DNA of 64,000 nt from Phytoactinopolyspora limicola (GTDB lineage Bacteria > Actinomycetota > Actinomycetes > Jiangellales > Jiangellaceae): NCBI RefSeq assembly GCF_011320225.1, contig NZ_JAAOEN010000013.1, positions 1 through 64,000 of the forward strand. The letters are read 5' to 3'. The position numbers were made by a program, and so were the translations under genes. The notes under the pieces are model-generated. The model saw nothing but the letters and a program-made list of their open reading frames with translations, was not told the DNA's origin and made no database searches. Positions 26,950-36,303 of the stretch are shown here, piece after piece (position 1 is the stretch's first letter; the number at the start of each line of letters is the position of its first letter).

Positions 26950-29529
26950 ATGGTTGATCGCATGGTGCAGTACGCCGTCGATACGCCGTGGCTTGGCCGC
27001 GCACGTGACGAGCGCTCCATTGCCCTATGGGCGAGATCGGTTGATGTAGATCCGCTCATCGTCACTGGTCCGAGCGGCATGGGGAAGACGACGACCATTG
27101 TGCGGGCGCTGCGCAGCGTACAGCGACACGTCGCCGCGATACGCATTGGATGGACCAAGAGCCGATGGCCCTACGCACACGGGGTAAGTAGCGCCGAGAA
27201 TCTCGATCTGAGCTGCCACAGCGCTGCAGGGCAACAGTCCGAGGGCGGCCCGTCCGCCCTGCTGCCCGGGCTCGACATCAGCACCCTGCTACAGCAGCTC
27301 ACCGAACGGGTCCACGACACCAGGTCACCCGACGTCGCCAGGGTGCTCTTCATCGACGACGTCAAACGTCTCGACGACGACGAATCTTTTGCCGCCCTAT
27401 ACGAACTCGAAGACACCATCCGGCCGCGCAACTGGAGAGTTGTCGTCGGAGCACGAGTTGGGCCGGCCAAAGCGCCCGACGGCCTTCTCGTCCGACACCT
27501 GGACCCGCTGGATGTCGACGAGTTATACGTTGTCCTCCAGGATGCGCTTCCAGTCACCATCGCCGGTGACGTGATGGAACGGTTGCATTGGTGGAGCGCA
27601 GGGAATCCCCAGATCGCCTTGGAACTGGCCGAGAACCTCACCCGCGACGAGCTGATGGGGGCCGTCCCATGGGTTGGCCCGGGCCAAGCAGGCGCGGCTG
27701 CCAAACGCGTCTACGGCGACGTCGTGGCAGCTCTTGACGAGGCGACCTGCGAAACACTCGCCGGCGCACTGGCCAATCCGCTCTTGGCGGCATCCCCTGG
27801 CATGGTGGTGCCGGCCGAAGCACCGGGCCTGTGCGCCCTGGTCGACGCCGAACTCGTCGCCGGCAGCCACACTGTCTGGACCGTCACCCACCCAATGACG
27901 ACGGTGCTCGCCGGAGAACGGCTACGGCGCAATGGCAACACGATGGCGACCGCCCAGCCGGGGCCCCCCAGTCCGGACCTCCCGACCGTGTTGACGGATC
28001 TGAACGCATATCTCGCCGAGCCCATCACCCCTCCACCTGGTATCGCGCCTCAGCTTCGAGCAGCGACGTTCGCCCTGGCGTTGATGTCCGGCCAAACTGC
28101 GGGCCTCGACCTCAGCGGCATCCAACCGCACACGGCCACCGAGCGGTTCGACGACAACTCCGATCCCGGTGACGGATCAACACCGTCCTGGTGGGACCAC
28201 GTGTGGTGGCTCGAACCCGAGCAGATCGATCCACATCTCAGAGCCGCTGGGCGCCGGGTCGCCGCAGCCATACTGCGGGCGGAACGGGGCCACGCCATGG
28301 AATGCCGCGTCACTCTGGCGACCGATCTCACTAGCATATCGGCTGCTCCCTTTCCGGCGCCTCATGCCGCCTTCCTCCTGGTGAGGGGTTTTCTTGTGGC
28401 TGAAGATCTGGCCGGCGCCCACTCAGTGCTCACCAGATTCCCCACCTCCCGCAGCACCGACACCCGGATGGCGATCAGCTGGATCGGTGATCAGGCGCGT
28501 ACCGGTGCCCGTCGGCCACCCACCATTGCCGACCGCATCAGCGTGGAACTCGCCTCCGCCATGGTCGCTGCCGTCGAGGGCTACTACCGGCGGGTGCGCG
28601 ATCACATCGACCGCATCGAACGGCTCCGGCAGGTGTGCGCTCGCTGGCCCGCCGTGTGTGGCCTGCGGGTTCTGTCCAACGCAGCCTTGGACGGCGCAAC
28701 TCCACCAGTCAGCTTGCCCGACGAGACATTCGGTGGTTCACCCCGCGCGCTCGGCGAACACGCTCTCGACCTAGCCATTGGGCATTTCCTGCTGGGGTAC
28801 CTCGAGACTGCGGCGTCACTGTTCTCAATCGGGCTTGAGCACTGCCCCTGGCCCTATCAAGGCCGCCTGGAAATGTGCACGGCCGCATTCGAGTCGCTTC
28901 TCTCCGCCACATCTCTCGGCGCCCGCGACGATCGCGTTTATCACCGAGTGCGCGCAATGCTGACCACGGCTACCGACGACGTCCGCACGGCAGACAGCCA
29001 CTTCGCGCCGGAAGCGCTCGCCAAGGCACTGCTAGCCGTAGCGCCCGTTGAGGACAGTCTCCACGACGCCGACCCAGTGGCCGAATACGAGGCCGCGTTG
29101 CTCTCCGCGGTGACACATGGATCGATCAAACATCGAATCATGGCAGGGATGTCTTACGGACGTTTTCTGAAGCGACGCGGGGAACAGGCGAGTGCCGATT
29201 CTCTGTTGGACGAGGCTGCCACTATGGCTCGATTCGCGAGCATGGAAGGTTGGGCGCTCGGTATCACCTCGTGTCGAAGCGATCAGCAAGGCACCGTGCG
29301 AGAACCCGCTTGGGACCGACTCGACCACACCGCACGGACACTCGTCCAGATGGCCATTCACGGCTCGACGAACGCGGAGATAGCCAAGGCCGTGTTCGTG
29401 TCGGAACGAACAGTGGTCAACCGGTTGCGGCACATCTACGCCGAATTAGGGGTCGATGGCCGCCGCGAACTGATCGAACTCGTCGCCAAGTTCCGGCCGC
29501 CCTGGCTGACATCGGACAAGAACCCGTGA
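26950..29529 (+). CDS. Large STAND-ATPase LuxR-family regulator
   Basis: About 859 residues from ATG 26950 (AAGGAG 5 bases upstream). The N-terminal NTPase has a Walker A GPSGMGKTTT (40-49) and a Walker B-like VLFIDDVKRLDDD, with sensor-region sequence WRVVVGARVG. The middle is a long helical region of the TPR kind. The last 65 residues are a LuxR helix-turn-helix (MAIHGSTNAEIAKAVFVSERTVVNRLRHIYAELGV). This architecture is that of MalT/LAL-type regulators, which sense a ligand and oligomerise on DNA. Its target is not shown; the convergent amine-oxidase-like gene and the surface-protein genes are nearest. It ends 16 bases before the next stop. Confidence 0.87.
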   Translation: MVDRMVQYAVDTPWLGRARDERSIALWARSVDVDPLIVTGPSGMGKTTTIVRALRSVQRHVAAIRIGWTKSRWPYAHGVSSAENLDLSCHSAAGQQSEGGPSALLPGLDISTLLQQLTERVHDTRSPDVARVLFIDDVKRLDDDESFAALYELEDTIRPRNWRVVVGARVGPAKAPDGLLVRHLDPLDVDELYVVLQDALPVTIAGDVMERLHWWSAGNPQIALELAENLTRDELMGAVPWVGPGQAGAAAKRVYGDVVAALDEATCETLAGALANPLLAASPGMVVPAEAPGLCALVDAELVAGSHTVWTVTHPMTTVLAGERLRRNGNTMATAQPGPPSPDLPTVLTDLNAYLAEPITPPPGIAPQLRAATFALALMSGQTAGLDLSGIQPHTATERFDDNSDPGDGSTPSWWDHVWWLEPEQIDPHLRAAGRRVAAAILRAERGHAMECRVTLATDLTSISAAPFPAPHAAFLLVRGFLVAEDLAGAHSVLTRFPTSRSTDTRMAISWIGDQARTGARRPPTIADRISVELASAMVAAVEGYYRRVRDHIDRIERLRQVCARWPAVCGLRVLSNAALDGATPPVSLPDETFGGSPRALGEHALDLAIGHFLLGYLETAASLFSIGLEHCPWPYQGRLEMCTAAFESLLSATSLGARDDRVYHRVRAMLTTATDDVRTADSHFAPEALAKALLAVAPVEDSLHDADPVAEYEAALLSAVTHGSIKHRIMAGMSYGRFLKRRGEQASADSLLDEAATMARFASMEGWALGITSCRSDQQGTVREPAWDRLDHTARTLVQMAIHGSTNAEIAKAVFVSERTVVNRLRHIYAELGVDGRRELIELVAKFRPPWLTSDKNP

Positions 29530-29545
29530 GAGGCGGCGCGACACG

Positions 29546-30961
29546 CTAGTCCTCCAGCTCATCCCATTCATCCCACTCATCAGGCTGGCCATTAACATCA
29601 CGACGCCACTCGGGAATGTCTGGTCGTTGCGCGGTGAGGTCACGTGGCGTGAGCGAAAAACCCTGCCAATGCATCCCCATGGGTGATTGATCCTCATCGC
29701 GAACGACGTGGTGAAACCCAACCGCTACCCAGGACACGACGTCGTCCAACCTTTCGTCAGCACTGTCGGCGACGTAGTCGAGGACGCCGGCTCCACATGC
29801 TCCTCGGTTGGCGGTGGCAAAGACTTCACACTCGTCGTGGTTGGTAAATGCCACGTCGTACCCACCATCTTCGCCATGCCGGTGCTCGTCGTGCACGAAC
29901 GTAAACGAGTCCGTCGCCTCGACGTTGATCTGATAGGAGATGGGATGTTCGTCGTCGTTGAGCACCCGTGGGGCCAGCACCCGCCACCATCGACGATCAA
30001 CCCAGCGGGCCGTTGTCGGACGCTCCAACGCCGTCAGTTCGCCGCGCACAATTGGCGACTCCGGTCCCATCTCACCCGTGGGTTCGGCATCAAACTGTTC
30101 GACGGCTTGCCCGCCACGCCCCCCTAGTGCCCAGTGCACTCGCCACACCGCGTTGTGTGAATGACTGGCCGCGTGGTGGGAATCACCGTGGCCGATAGCC
30201 CAGCCGTGCTCCTCATCCGTGTAGTCGACCGGTGATACGTCACCAGTGGCTCCAAGCGATGGACGGATCGATCCATCCGCTCCGAACGTGTACTCGTTGA
30301 CATATTCGTACCAGCCAACCTTGGAGATGGCCGACAACTGCCAGCTGGTCTGCCGAGCCACGGTCAGCCGGCCACCGTCGCGCGACCGATAGGCAAGGCC
30401 CGAGTCCTTCACCTCGGAGCAGAGCACCTCCCGCATGGGCGTCTCACCGAAGGACCCGTCCCCGATGTCGGGTACGGGGTAGGCGATCCGCTCCCCCAGA
30501 CATTCGGTCTCGGTTAACGTGTGCATCCGGCGCCCACCGAACCCAGCGCTCGTGATGTCGGATGTCAGCCGGTCACCAGAGTCATAAGGGACCTCCAGCT
30601 GGGCAAGCGACAGCGATGCCATGATGCTGATCGGCTCATGTTCCACTGGCGCGAAGTGCACGTCGGTGAAGATCAAGCCGCGTTTCGGGTCCACCTGCCA
30701 GCACATCGACCACGTTGCGCCGCTCGACAATGTCTGCGCGATTGGTTCACCATCGACGCAGTCCAAATGCGCCATCGCCGACGGATCTACGGGAGCGCCG
30801 GGGCCGGGCACGACATCTCCCCCAGCAGTCGGGTGAGTGCTAGCCTCATGCGATGGGCCGGGCTCGGTGCATGCAGTGATTCCGAGCACGACGGCTGAGG
30901 CGATCAGCAGCCCGACCCGCGGACGGTTGACCGGCGGGTACCGGCGGCCACAGTTGAGCAC
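29546..30961 (-). CDS. Secreted copper amine oxidase-like lipoprotein
   Basis: About 471 residues from GTG 30961 (GGGAGG 6 bases upstream). A hydrophobic signal ends in the lipobox GITAC. Segments line up with the catalytic domain of copper amine oxidases: SKVGWYEYVNEYTFGADGSI and LGATGDVS (the TPQ-tyrosine region, usually NYDY then GATG), HSHNAVWRVHWALGG (usual HxH copper ligands) and MGMHWQGFSLTPRDL (the C-terminal FxLxPxxFF region). The Asn before the cofactor Tyr appears as Trp, so activity is uncertain. The protein is shorter than classical amine oxidases (600-750), lacking their N-terminal domains. An 18-base palindrome lies 40 bases upstream. It is convergent with the STAND regulator. 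Confidence 0.7.
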   Translation of the reverse strand: MLNCGRRYPPVNRPRVGLLIASAVVLGITACTEPGPSHEASTHPTAGGDVVPGPGAPVDPSAMAHLDCVDGEPIAQTLSSGATWSMCWQVDPKRGLIFTDVHFAPVEHEPISIMASLSLAQLEVPYDSGDRLTSDITSAGFGGRRMHTLTETECLGERIAYPVPDIGDGSFGETPMREVLCSEVKDSGLAYRSRDGGRLTVARQTSWQLSAISKVGWYEYVNEYTFGADGSIRPSLGATGDVSPVDYTDEEHGWAIGHGDSHHAASHSHNAVWRVHWALGGRGGQAVEQFDAEPTGEMGPESPIVRGELTALERPTTARWVDRRWWRVLAPRVLNDDEHPISYQINVEATDSFTFVHDEHRHGEDGGYDVAFTNHDECEVFATANRGACGAGVLDYVADSADERLDDVVSWVAVGFHHVVRDEDQSPMGMHWQGFSLTPRDLTAQRPDIPEWRRDVNGQPDEWDEWDELED

Positions 30962-31000
30962 GTGAGACCTCCCATGTGGCTGAAGCCCTGGACGGTGACG

Positions 31001-31018
31001 GTCTAGCTCGAGCTAGAC
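31001..31018. promoter_or_regulatory. Perfect 18-bp palindrome upstream of the amine oxidase-like gene
   Basis: GTCTAGCTCGAGCTAGAC, perfectly self-complementary, 40 bases before GTG 30961. Size and position suit a dimeric operator for a TetR/GntR-like protein; none is adjacent. Confidence 0.5.
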
Positions 31019-31090
31019 AATGACCGGAACGTAGGCCGTTCGATCAAATGCGCGGCTGCGGAGAACGCAGTGAGGAGCAGGAGCAAGGTC

Positions 31091-31124
31091 TGAGGCAGCC
31101 CCCGCCGAAGCGGGGACTGCCTCA
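31091..31124 (-). terminator. Terminator hairpin after the LPXTG surface-protein gene
   Basis: Stem TGAGGCAG/CTGCCTCA, one mismatch, then CCCCGC/GCGGGG. On the minus strand the loop is a C(TTCG)G tetraloop, which is extra stable. It lies 35 bases past the stop at 31159. Confidence 0.65.
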
Positions 31125-31158
31125 TGGTTTTCCCTAGGGTAGGGATTGAGGGACAGCG

Positions 31159-33141
31159 TCAGCTGACTTCTTCTCTACGGCGGTTCCGTGTCAGAAGAGC
31201 GCCACCGGCGAGCAGGAGCATGGCAACCAGGGAGAGCGCTGCCACGTCACCACCTGTGTCCGGCAACTTCGGCTCATCCGGACCCGGCTTCTTGCCGTCG
31301 GCATCCGCGTCGGCATCCGCATCGGCGTCGGCATCCGCGTCAGCGTCAGCGTCGGCGTCGGCATCCGCGTCCACGTCAGCATCAACATCCGCATCCACGT
31401 CAGCATCAACATCCGCATCCACGTCAGCATCAACATCCGCATCCACGTCAGCATCAACATCCGCATCCACGTCAGCATCAACATCCGCATCCACGTCAGC
31501 ATCAACATCCGCATCCACGTCAGCATCAACATCCGCATCCACGTCAGCATCAACGTCTACGTCCTCGTCCTGCAGGATGTTGACGCCAACCTCGGACCAC
31601 GCGACCGTGAGCTCGGCGATGCTGTCGGCTGCCGGCAGCAGCTCCACCTTGAAGGCGGCAACCCCGAAGGGCCCGTCCGAGATGAGGCTCATGGGCTGGA
31701 AGTCGACCGCCGGGACACTACGCAGCAAGTCGGCCGACACGCTGTTCATCGGCTGGTCGGGCTGGTAGTTCAGCGTGATCAGAAGCAGTTCCGCGAGCAG
31801 TTCACCGATCGGCGTGAGCAGGTCGGTGAGGTCATCGACCAGGTCGGCCGCGGTCTCGCCAAGAGTGGTGATGAGGCCGCTACCGGTGTCGAGGACCAGA
31901 TTGCCGATTGCCGGCAACAACTCCTCAAGGGCGGTGACCGCCAGACCACACGCCGGTTCGGCGAGTAGGCCACTGCAGTTCTCCTCGATGACCGCGTCAC
32001 CCAAGACGTACTCAGCGACGGTGCCACTCGTGACGATGTCGATGACGTTGCCCAGGATGCTTGCGTTGAGCGAGATGTCGATCTGGACCGCTTCGAGCGC
32101 CTCCATGAGCACGTCGGCGAGGTCGGACACCCAGCCGTCGAAGAGGTTGCCAAGGTTGTCGGCCAGGCCGTCGATCACCGCGTTGCTCAGCAGCGGCGTG
32201 TTCGGCGGCTGCCCGTTCAAGCCACCCTCGAGCAGCTCGTTCAGGTCGATGGTCAAAGTGCCGGCGAGCAGGTCGAGTTCGACGCCGGTCCCTTCACCCA
32301 GAGGAGTACTCAGGAAATTATCGATGGCCTCTTGGAACGCGGTCTCGACCGACACACTCACGTCGACGGTCACGCCCGGCACGGCGTTGAGCAGGCCCAG
32401 TACGTCGCCGAGAAGGCCGGAGATGGCACCGTCGGAGCCCGCGAGCCCGTTGATGGCCTCGTCCAGCGGGCCAGCCAGATCACGGATCGCGTCCGCAAGC
32501 TCACCAACTGCTGGGATGGTCAGGATCAGCTTTCCGCCGGCGATCTCGTAGTCGCGGCTGAGCTCGAACTCACCCTCGGTGGTCTCGGGGGCGACAAGGT
32601 GCGCCTCGGACGAGATGGCACCGAGTTCAAGTTCGATGTCCGCGATGAGGTCGGTCAGCGCCTCACCGAGCAGGTCGGTCAGGTCGAAGTTGGCGTGCCC
32701 CGGGAAACCGGCGTCGACGCCGGTACCGACGCCGCCGTTGTCGGCTACCGCACCGGTGGCGGCGTGAGAGGTCGCCTTTGGCTCGGCCGCGGCCCATTGG
32801 TTGACCGCGCCGAGCTCGATGACCTCGCTCAGCGGAAGCTGGAGGCCGTTCGGAAGAGTGACGTTGATGGATTCGAGGATCGTCACGTCGACGGGGTTCG
32901 CGTCGAAGACCGTCTCGTCGAGACCGTCATTGATCGCTTCGACGCCGGCCAGCTCAACAAAGGTGTCGAGGTCGACGTCGAGGATCTCACCCGAAAGGAA
33001 CCGCGCGGCACCGCGCGAGAAATCCCCTTCTTGGGCGACCGCTGGCGCCAGTGTGGTGCCAACGGCAAAAACGGGGGCGATGGCGCCGGCGACCAGTGTC
33101 CTGGTCAGCCGCTGCCTTCGCCGCGCCTTTACTACTGCCAT
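31159..33141 (-). CDS. Choice-of-anchor G surface protein with Asp-rich stalk and LPDTG anchor
   Basis: About 660 residues. A Sec signal (RRRQRLTRTLVAGAIAPVFA to AVAQ) precedes a conserved body ([41 protein letters not shown]) shared with the paralogue at 34341-36167 and typical of choice-of-anchor G proteins. Residues after about 525 are a stalk of Asp-Val-Asp-Ala units, then Asp-Ala units. The C-terminus is a complete sortase signal: KLPDTGG, a hydrophobic span (VAALSLVAMLLLAGGALL), RNRRR. The protein should be covalently wall-linked with the acidic stalk spacing the body from the surface. No sortase gene is in the window. Stalk DNA is a near-perfect 24-base tandem array. Confidence 0.9.
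   Translation of the reverse strand: MAVVKARRRQRLTRTLVAGAIAPVFAVGTTLAPAVAQEGDFSRGAARFLSGEILDVDLDTFVELAGVEAINDGLDETVFDANPVDVTILESINVTLPNGLQLPLSEVIELGAVNQWAAAEPKATSHAATGAVADNGGVGTGVDAGFPGHANFDLTDLLGEALTDLIADIELELGAISSEAHLVAPETTEGEFELSRDYEIAGGKLILTIPAVGELADAIRDLAGPLDEAINGLAGSDGAISGLLGDVLGLLNAVPGVTVDVSVSVETAFQEAIDNFLSTPLGEGTGVELDLLAGTLTIDLNELLEGGLNGQPPNTPLLSNAVIDGLADNLGNLFDGWVSDLADVLMEALEAVQIDISLNASILGNVIDIVTSGTVAEYVLGDAVIEENCSGLLAEPACGLAVTALEELLPAIGNLVLDTGSGLITTLGETAADLVDDLTDLLTPIGELLAELLLITLNYQPDQPMNSVSADLLRSVPAVDFQPMSLISDGPFGVAAFKVELLPAADSIAELTVAWSEVGVNILQDEDVDVDADVDADVDADVDADVDADVDADVDADVDADVDADVDADVDADVDADVDADVDADVDADVDADADADADADADADADADADADADGKKPGPDEPKLPDTGGDVAALSLVAMLLLAGGALLTRNRRREEVS
31390..31557. 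repeat. Seven 24-bp tandem repeats encoding the Asp-Val-Asp-Ala stalk
   Basis: Unit CGCATCCACGTCAGCATC + AACATC repeats seven times from 31390, the last copy ending AACGTC. Near identity of copies suggests recent expansion and likely length variation among strains. It is coding, not a CRISPR. Confidence 0.85.
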
Positions 33142-33585
33142 GTGTTCTCCCCTAGGGTCTGCACATCTCTCCGCCGTGTGACGGGCGGAGAGTTTATTGA
33201 CGAAATCCGAGGCCCGACAGTACCGGCTTTCGACACCCCCACGGGCTGCAAACAGAGGATTTGACGCAGGGGCATGTACGCAGATAACACGGCTTCGCGA
33301 CTATTCGACTATTAAGGCCAGACAGGCCATTAAGTAACCAAATCCGGCATTGAAATGGGCACTAAAGTAGGGCATAGACGGATAAATTACCCCGGCGTGC
33401 CGCCTGGCCAACTATGACGCCGCCCAGCAACCGTTACCGATTCTTTATCGGCTACTTTTGCGTGCCGCACCCATGTCGACCGAGATCCAGAATCAAATGT
33501 CCGAATTCTCGGGATAAGATCCAAAAAAGATGATCATTACTTCTTCGATACTTGATCATGCTTGAGCTTGTCATGATCTTTCTCG
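33142..33585. other. AT-richer intergenic region, no gene seen
   Basis: About 440 bases, noticeably lower in GC than the rest, between the start of the LPXTG protein gene and the stop of the acyltransferase gene on the same strand. It should hold the promoter of the surface-protein gene. Two TGATCAT motifs occur around 33528-33559. I see no reliable hairpin or open frame. Confidence 0.5.
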
Positions 33586-34239
33586 TCACACCCTCCGACA
33601 CTCGCTGACTCGTCTCGCAGACCGCGGTCTCAAGACGCGTGCGGGGACGCCCCCCGCCACCACGCGCCGAGGGATAGCTCCACGCACTACAGCATGCGCG
33701 GCAATTACGGTCCCCTCGCCCACAACCGACCCTCGGAGCACAGTTGTCTTGACCCCGAGCCAGCAGTCCGGCCCGATCCGCACCGGTGTCTTGACGATTC
33801 CTTGATCCTTGATGGGAGTGCCCAGATCGTCGGTTCGGTGGTCGAAGTCCGTCACGTAGACCCAGTCGGCGATCAATGTGCGCGCGCCGATCTCCACGTC
33901 TAGGTAGCAGTTCACTGTCGACTGACGGCCAATCACCGTCTTGTCGCCGATCCGCACAGTGCCCTCGTGGGCGCGCACCTGTGTCTCGTCGCCAATGTGT
34001 ACCCAACGGCCCAGTACAACTCGGCCATATCCTGGCCGGCCGTAGATCTTGACTCGTCGGCCGAGGAAGACCATGCCTTCGGTGATCACCTCAGGGTGGA
34101 ACAGTCGCAAACGCAAGAGCCGCAGATACCGAACGAGATAGCTCGGTGTCCACGCCCGACGACGTATCACCCAGCGAAGATTCGACCATGTCAGGTACCG
34201 GATCTGACGCGGATCACGCTTGCTGCGGAACACACCCAC
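33586..34239 (-). CDS. Left-handed beta-helix (hexapeptide) acyltransferase
   Basis: About 217 residues. A basic helical N-terminus is followed by hexapeptide repeats of the LbetaH fold (VKIYGRPGYGRVVLG, VRIGDKTVIGRQSTV, VEIGARTLIADWVYV), the loop DFDHRTDDLGTPI, and late repeats (VRIGPDCWLGVKTTVLRGSVVGEGTVI) closing with GGVPARVLRPR. This is the WbbJ/NodL-like acetyltransferase pattern of O-acetylation of cell-surface glycans or polyprenyl-linked sugars. It lies between two surface-protein genes but is separated from the upstream one by a strong palindrome, so it is probably transcribed alone. Confidence 0.85.
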   Translation of the reverse strand: MGVFRSKRDPRQIRYLTWSNLRWVIRRRAWTPSYLVRYLRLLRLRLFHPEVITEGMVFLGRRVKIYGRPGYGRVVLGRWVHIGDETQVRAHEGTVRIGDKTVIGRQSTVNCYLDVEIGARTLIADWVYVTDFDHRTDDLGTPIKDQGIVKTPVRIGPDCWLGVKTTVLRGSVVGEGTVIAAHAVVRGAIPRRVVAGGVPARVLRPRSARRVSECRRV

Positions 34240-34268
34240 GACCGTAGCCGATGCAGCCCGGGCAGCGT

Positions 34269-34304
34269 AGCGGGTCCATGCCGGACGTCCGGCATGGACC
34301 CGCT
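34269..34304. terminator. 36-base perfect palindrome (hairpin terminator)
   Basis: AGCGGGTCCATGCCGGAC followed directly by its full reverse complement. It lies between the truncated choice-of-anchor G gene (stop 34341) and the acyltransferase start (34239), both minus strand. There is no T-run, and no spacer, so a cruciform or protein site is also possible. Confidence 0.5.
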
Positions 34305-34340
34305 GACGTACGCCGCGGGCATCGCCGCGGCCGGTTGGCC

Positions 34341-36167
34341 TCAGATTACGACATGGTCCATCCCAACGATGTCACCTTCCGCATCGACGTCAGCATCAAC
34401 ATCAGCGTCCACGTCCGCGTCCACGTCAGCATCAACATCAGCGTCCACGTCCACGTCAGCGTCCGCGTCCGCGTCCGCGTCCACGTCAGCATCAACATCA
34501 GCGTCCACGTCCGCGTCCACGTCAGCATCAACGTCCGCGTCCACGTCAGCATCAACATCCGCATCGACGTCCTCACCGGCGATGTTGGGGCCGACCTCCG
34601 AGCGGGCGAGCGTCACCGTACCCTCATCGATCGCAGGTAGTCCGATCTCCAGCGCCGCAACACTGTACGCCCCGTCCTCGGCAGTGTTCTGAAGGCCCAG
34701 CAGCGGAACCGACCGAATCAAGTGGATCACCGGCGCGACCTCAGGTACGCCGGCCTGGACGTTCAGGGTGATCGCGACGAGATCACCGATGGCGACACTG
34801 ACCTCGACCAGGACGTCGGCCAATATCTCGACGGCTGTGCCAAGAACCTCACCAATGGTGGCGAGCACACCCTCATCACCAAAGACCAATTCGTCGAGAA
34901 CACCGCCGACGGCGTCGACCACGGCGTTCGCCAGCTCCGCCAGGAGAGGCCCGACGATACCCACAACCAGGCCGGTGCTCTCGTCAGCGAACTCGGCATC
35001 TCCGCTGATGATCGCGTCGAGCGTAGCCGCGAGGCTCAGATCCAAGACGTCGGTGACAAGCAGGGCACTGACCTCGGCGAAGATGGTGATTTCCAGTTCG
35101 GCTGTACCGACGCCGGCCGCAATAGCTTCGGTCACCTCGTCGACGACGCTGTCCAGGAGATCGGTCACGCTGTTGGTTAGTTGCTCGATACCCTCCGCCC
35201 CGAGCAACTCGGTGTTGGGCGCCTGACCGCTGAGCCCTCCTTCGAGCAGGACGTCGAGATCGACGACGAGCACCCCATCGGCGAGATGCAGCTCGACCCC
35301 AGTACCGATGCCGAGGGGTGTACCCAGAATCTCGTCAGTGAGCGCCTCAAGATCGACGTCGAGAATGACGGCGATGTCGGGCCCGGAAACCCGCACACCG
35401 GGCACCGCTTCGAGCGCATCGATGAGTGTGTCGAGCGCGTCAAGATTATCGAGGAGCCCAGCGATCTGGGCTTCCAAGTCGTCGAGGACGTCGCCGACGG
35501 TGCCAATGACCTCGTCGATCTGCGCAGCGAGATCTGTGATGGCGGGCACCTCGACACTCAGCTGGCCACCGGCGATCTCGTAGTCTCCGTTGAACTCGGC
35601 CGCGCCGGACCCGTCGGAGAGGCTGACAAGGTGTGCCTCGGAGGAGATGGCGCCGAGTTCGAGTTCGATATCGGCGATCACGTCGGGAAGCACCTCGGCC
35701 ACGACGGCGCCGAGATCGACTCGAAGGTCGCCGGGGTAACCGGCGTCTACTCCGGACCCAACACCTTCGCCGTCGGCGACGGCTCCGGCTCCGGCGCGCG
35801 AGGTTCCCGCGGTGTCCGCCGTGGCCCACTGGTTGACCGCACCGAGTTCAGCGACGTCTGACAGCGGCAGTTCGACGCCACCGACATCCACCAGGAGGTC
35901 AGCCAGGATGGATAGGTCGAGCGGGCTGGCATCGGTGAGCGGCTCTGCCTGACCGAGGTTCTCCACCACAACACCAGAAAGCTCGTCGACGGCGTCCAGG
36001 TCGAGATCCAGAATCTCACCGGAAAGGAATACCGCCGCCGCCCTGGATTCCGCGTCCTCGGTGGCCGCAGCCGGCGCCAGGGCGACTCCGACCGCGACCA
36101 CCGGCCCCATCACCGCGGCGACCGCTCCACGAACAGTCCGGGTTCTCAGAGATTTCGTTTCTGCCAT
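34341..36167 (-). CDS. Choice-of-anchor G paralogue lacking its C-terminal anchor
   Basis: About 608 residues from ATG 36167 (GAGGAGAGGA upstream). The signal peptide and body match the paralogue at 31159-33141 ([39 protein letters not shown]). The acidic stalk of Asp-Val-Asp-Ala units is encoded at about 34383-34570. Instead of LPXTG, hydrophobic span and basic tail, it ends after the stalk with [12 protein letters not shown]. No anchor is readable in other frames downstream. The product would be secreted rather than wall-linked, or the gene is truncated. Recombination at the repeats or a deletion up to the 34269 palindrome could explain this. Confidence 0.85.
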   Translation of the reverse strand: MAETKSLRTRTVRGAVAAVMGPVVAVGVALAPAAATEDAESRAAAVFLSGEILDLDLDAVDELSGVVVENLGQAEPLTDASPLDLSILADLLVDVGGVELPLSDVAELGAVNQWATADTAGTSRAGAGAVADGEGVGSGVDAGYPGDLRVDLGAVVAEVLPDVIADIELELGAISSEAHLVSLSDGSGAAEFNGDYEIAGGQLSVEVPAITDLAAQIDEVIGTVGDVLDDLEAQIAGLLDNLDALDTLIDALEAVPGVRVSGPDIAVILDVDLEALTDEILGTPLGIGTGVELHLADGVLVVDLDVLLEGGLSGQAPNTELLGAEGIEQLTNSVTDLLDSVVDEVTEAIAAGVGTAELEITIFAEVSALLVTDVLDLSLAATLDAIISGDAEFADESTGLVVGIVGPLLAELANAVVDAVGGVLDELVFGDEGVLATIGEVLGTAVEILADVLVEVSVAIGDLVAITLNVQAGVPEVAPVIHLIRSVPLLGLQNTAEDGAYSVAALEIGLPAIDEGTVTLARSEVGPNIAGEDVDADVDADVDADVDADVDADVDADVDADVDADADADADVDVDADVDADVDADVDADVDADVDAEGDIVGMDHVVI

Positions 36168-36221
36168 GACGTCCTCTCCTCGACATTTGCACATCCGGCG
36201 AAAATGACAAGCCAAATGCAC

Positions 36222-36262
36222 CATGACTGACTGATTGACTATGAATTTATCTATCAGTCATG
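36222..36262. promoter_or_regulatory. Inverted repeat upstream of the truncated surface-protein gene
   Basis: CATGACTGA (36222-36230) and TCAGTCATG (36254-36262) are exact 9-base inverted copies in an AT-rich stretch, 55 bases upstream of ATG 36167. Candidate operator or a terminator of the methyltransferase gene that ends at 36304. Confidence 0.45.
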
Positions 36263-36303
36263 AGTCGGGCAACGAGAACCCCCCAATTCACGCCAGTCCA
36301 GCA

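Noticed and set aside
31091-31124. Small RNA gene
   Set aside because: A single stable hairpin right after a stop codon is better explained as a terminator; no separate promoter is seen.
31390-31557. Regular 24-base repeats, CRISPR-like at first sight
   Set aside because: No unique spacers; repeats are contiguous, in frame and encode the Asp-Val-Asp-Ala stalk.
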